A DNA stretch of 64,000 nucleotides, from positions 248,001-312,000 of the forward strand of contig JADJGQ010000001.1 of the NCBI GenBank assembly GCA_016708025.1. The letters are read 5' to 3'. The notes under the pieces were generated by a model that was given only the letters and a program-made list of their open reading frames with translations, had not been told where the DNA came from and did no database searches. The DNA comes from a bacterium (lineage in GTDB: Bacteria; Zixibacteria; MSB-5A5; GN15; FEB-12). Each line of letters opens with the position of its first letter. Positions within the stretch are counted from its first letter, which is position 1. Of this stretch, positions 62,502 through 64,000 are shown one piece after another. A program made the translations under genes and the position numbers.

Positions 62502-63194
62502 ATGTCATTCATTTCACCAATAGCCACCGATGTTTCCGGCAACGCCAAGACAACCGGGGGCAGTCAGGTTCTCGGCAAGGATGATTTCCTGCAACTGCTG
62601 GTTACCAAACTGCAGTATCAGGATCCGCTCGAGCCGATGCAGGATGAAGATTTCATCGCCCAGTTGGCGCAGTTCTCTTCGCTCGAACAGATGAACAACA
62701 TCGCCGAGGGGATCACTTCGTCCAACCAGTGGGATTATCTCCAGATGCAGTCGCTGAACAACGCCATGGCCTCCGGCCTGATCGGCAAGGAAGTCCAGGC
62801 GGAATATTCAGGCATCTATCTCGACAGCGGCAAGAGTGCTTCGGTCGCCTACACGCTTACCCAGCCGGCCAAGTCACTGACCATGGTCATCAAAGATGCC
62901 GACGGGAATGAGATTGCTCGCGTGACCAAGAAAGATCTCGGCACCGGTTCCGGGACGATCACCTGGGACGGCAAGGATGCCATGGGTAATACCATGCAAA
63001 CCGGCTACTACACAGTCGAAACGACGGCGACCAATCTGTCCGACGCAACGTTTTCGCCCAGCATGGCGATCTCCGGCATCGTGACTCGCGTCTCCTATCG
63101 TGACGGCTCCGCATTTGTCAATGTCAACGGCATGGAGATATCGCTCGGCGACATCACGGCGGTTGGCGAACAAGGTTCATTCGACGAGGACTAA
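62502..63194 (+). CDS. flgD: Flagellar hook-capping protein
   Basis: 230 aa. LGKDDFLQLLVTKLQYQDPLEPMQDEDFIAQLAQFSSLEQMNNI is the FlgD signature; FLIK/FN3-type fold follows (GTGSGTITWDGKDAMGNTMQTGYYTV). It caps the growing hook during FlgE assembly. Confidence 0.93.
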   Translation: MSFISPIATDVSGNAKTTGGSQVLGKDDFLQLLVTKLQYQDPLEPMQDEDFIAQLAQFSSLEQMNNIAEGITSSNQWDYLQMQSLNNAMASGLIGKEVQAEYSGIYLDSGKSASVAYTLTQPAKSLTMVIKDADGNEIARVTKKDLGTGSGTITWDGKDAMGNTMQTGYYTVETTATNLSDATFSPSMAISGIVTRVSYRDGSAFVNVNGMEISLGDITAVGEQGSFDED

Positions 63195-63203
63195 GAGCGA
63201 GCG

Positions 63204-63605
63204 ATGGCACAAGGAACACGCATAGCGGCCTACCAGCGCCCGGTCAATCTGATCGAGATCGCGCAGCGGGGCAACGCGCCGACCAGATCGAACGAGTCCA
63301 GCCAGACAGAGTCGTTTAAGCAGGCGCTGACCAAAGAGCTGTCATCCAATCGTCCGGTGACGGTCTCCAAGCATGCCAGCGAACGTCTCTACTCACGAGG
63401 GATTGAATTCGGCGAACAGCGTATGCAGCAGGTAGCCGATGCCCTGGATAAGGCGGAAGCGAAGGGTTCCAAAGAAACGTTGATCCTGTTCGACGAGATG
63501 GCGATGGTCGCCTCCGTCAAGAATAGAACCATCATCACCGCGTTCGATCGTGACCGGCTGCGCGAAGGCGTTGTCACTTCGATCGACTCGGCGATCATTA
63601 TCTGA
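63204..63605 (+). CDS. Flagellar operon protein (TIGR02530-like)
   Basis: 133 aa, located between flgD and flgE as usual. VSKHASERLYSRGIEFGEQRMQQVADALDKAEAKGSKETLILFDEMAMVASVKNRTIITAFDRDRL is the family core. Function is unknown but it is specific to flagellar operons. Confidence 0.85.
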   Translation: MAQGTRIAAYQRPVNLIEIAQRGNAPTRSNESSQTESFKQALTKELSSNRPVTVSKHASERLYSRGIEFGEQRMQQVADALDKAEAKGSKETLILFDEMAMVASVKNRTIITAFDRDRLREGVVTSIDSAIII

Positions 63606-63640
63606 GCAAACAATGAAACTGATAAACGATAAACCTCAAA

Positions 63641-63675
63641 CAAGGCTGGACCCCATGATAAATGGGGGGGCCTTG
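63641..63675 (+). other. Stem-loop before flgE
   Basis: CAAGGC/GCCTTG outer arms (63641-63646 with 63670-63675) and CCCCAT/ATGGGG inner arms (63651-63656 with 63662-63667). It lies 10 bp before AAGGAGG. No T-run, so not a terminator. Confidence 0.5.
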
Positions 63676-63701
63676 CTCATCCCTAAGGAGGGAAGCAACC
63701 C

Positions 63702-64000
63702 ATGATGGCATCACTGTACGCCGGTGTGTCCGGATTGAAAAACCACCAGACGAAACTCAACGTCATTGGTAACAACATCGCCAACGTCAACACCATCGGC
63801 TTCAAAACCGGTCGTGTGAACTTCCAGGAAGCGCTCGTTCAGAGCTACAAGGGCGCAGGTCGTCCGAGTGCCGTCTCCGGCGGTACCAACCCGATCCAAC
63901 TCGGTCTTGGGATGCAGGTGGCGACGGTGGACAACCTGTTCCTGCAGGGTGGTCTCGAAACGACTGGCCAGATCACTGACCTGGCGATCCAGGGCTCAGG
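63702..64000 (+). CDS. flgE: Flagellar hook protein (3' partial)
   Basis: N-terminal part (about 99 aa) of FlgE: MMASLYAGVSGLKNHQTKLNVIGNNIANVNTIGFKTGRVNF is the flagellar rod/hook N-terminal helix, and FLQGGLETTGQITDLAIQGSG continues. The gene is cut by the window end. ATG 63702 has AAGGAGG 10 bp upstream. Confidence 0.92.
   Translation, partial: MMASLYAGVSGLKNHQTKLNVIGNNIANVNTIGFKTGRVNFQEALVQSYKGAGRPSAVSGGTNPIQLGLGMQVATVDNLFLQGGLETTGQITDLAIQGS

Noticed and set aside
1..64000. tRNA, rRNA, CRISPR and insertion sequences
   Set aside because: No cloverleaf-like TTCGA-containing segment, no 16S/23S sequence, no regularly spaced direct repeats and no transposase motif were seen. A tRNAscan or CRISPR finder run would be decisive.

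Overview
The window looks like a chromosomal segment of an uncultivated, Gram-negative, diderm bacterium of moderate-to-high GC, most likely of the FCB group and closest in style to candidate phylum Zixibacteria. The reasons are two secreted proteins ending in type-I dockerin-like DLSDL/ADYLYGGGPAP repeats, a GEVED domain, many M23/M61/dockerin-type secreted proteins, an outer-membrane polysaccharide export protein, a CcmF-type haem-handling protein and a flagellar gene cluster with what looks like a sigma-54 promoter. The taxonomic call is inference from protein style only.

Layout. 1-8116: an exopolysaccharide/O-antigen-type locus on the + strand (SLBB export protein cut by the window edge, Wzz-like chain-length protein, hexapeptide acyltransferase, two DegT-type aminotransferases, a MurJ/Wzx-type flippase, a GT4 glycosyltransferase). 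8156-12422: a TGS-type GTPase, a multi-pass membrane protein, and a tandem pair of divergent paralogues of unknown function, the first frameshifted. 12426-18043: panC, a Nudix hydrolase, panD, a short GlmU-like nucleotidyltransferase, two envelope proteins, rsfS and rho. 18186-28183: secreted and envelope proteins, mostly on the - strand (dockerin proteins, cupin, M61-like protease, alpha/beta hydrolase), plus a secreted phosphoesterase. 28278-33166: a polyprenyl diphosphate synthase, a VWA membrane protein, an orphan HisKA-only protein and a saccharopine-dehydrogenase-like enzyme.

33168-37160 holds four consecutive pseudopilin-like genes on the - strand, divergent from a lipoprotein (37410-39194) whose core looks like a cholesterol-dependent-cytolysin-type pore former but whose C-terminal domain is unlike the usual membrane-recognition domain. 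This is the most unusual part of the window. 39286-41118 is an Fe-S module: an A-type carrier, a compact DUF2480-like protein and a ferredoxin, divergent from an Rrf2 regulator with a readable promoter and two similar inverted repeats. 41351-48154 is a run of cofactor genes (pdxS, pdxT, lipA, ispH, a ccmF-like gene, a Rieske protein, an O-methyltransferase).

48684-59863 holds an ArsC-like protein behind a structured leader, ETF-ubiquinone oxidoreductase, a nitrilase-family amidase, a CBU_0592-type small membrane protein, a PpiD-like foldase, an M23 peptidase with a rhomboid protease, and a malic enzyme-phosphotransacetylase fusion. 60111-64000 is the start of a flagellar hook operon (MotE-like, FliK, FlgD, TIGR02530-type protein, FlgE cut by the window edge). 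Rho-independent terminators separate many units, and several of them are shared by convergent genes. I saw no tRNA, rRNA, CRISPR array, insertion sequence or known riboswitch.
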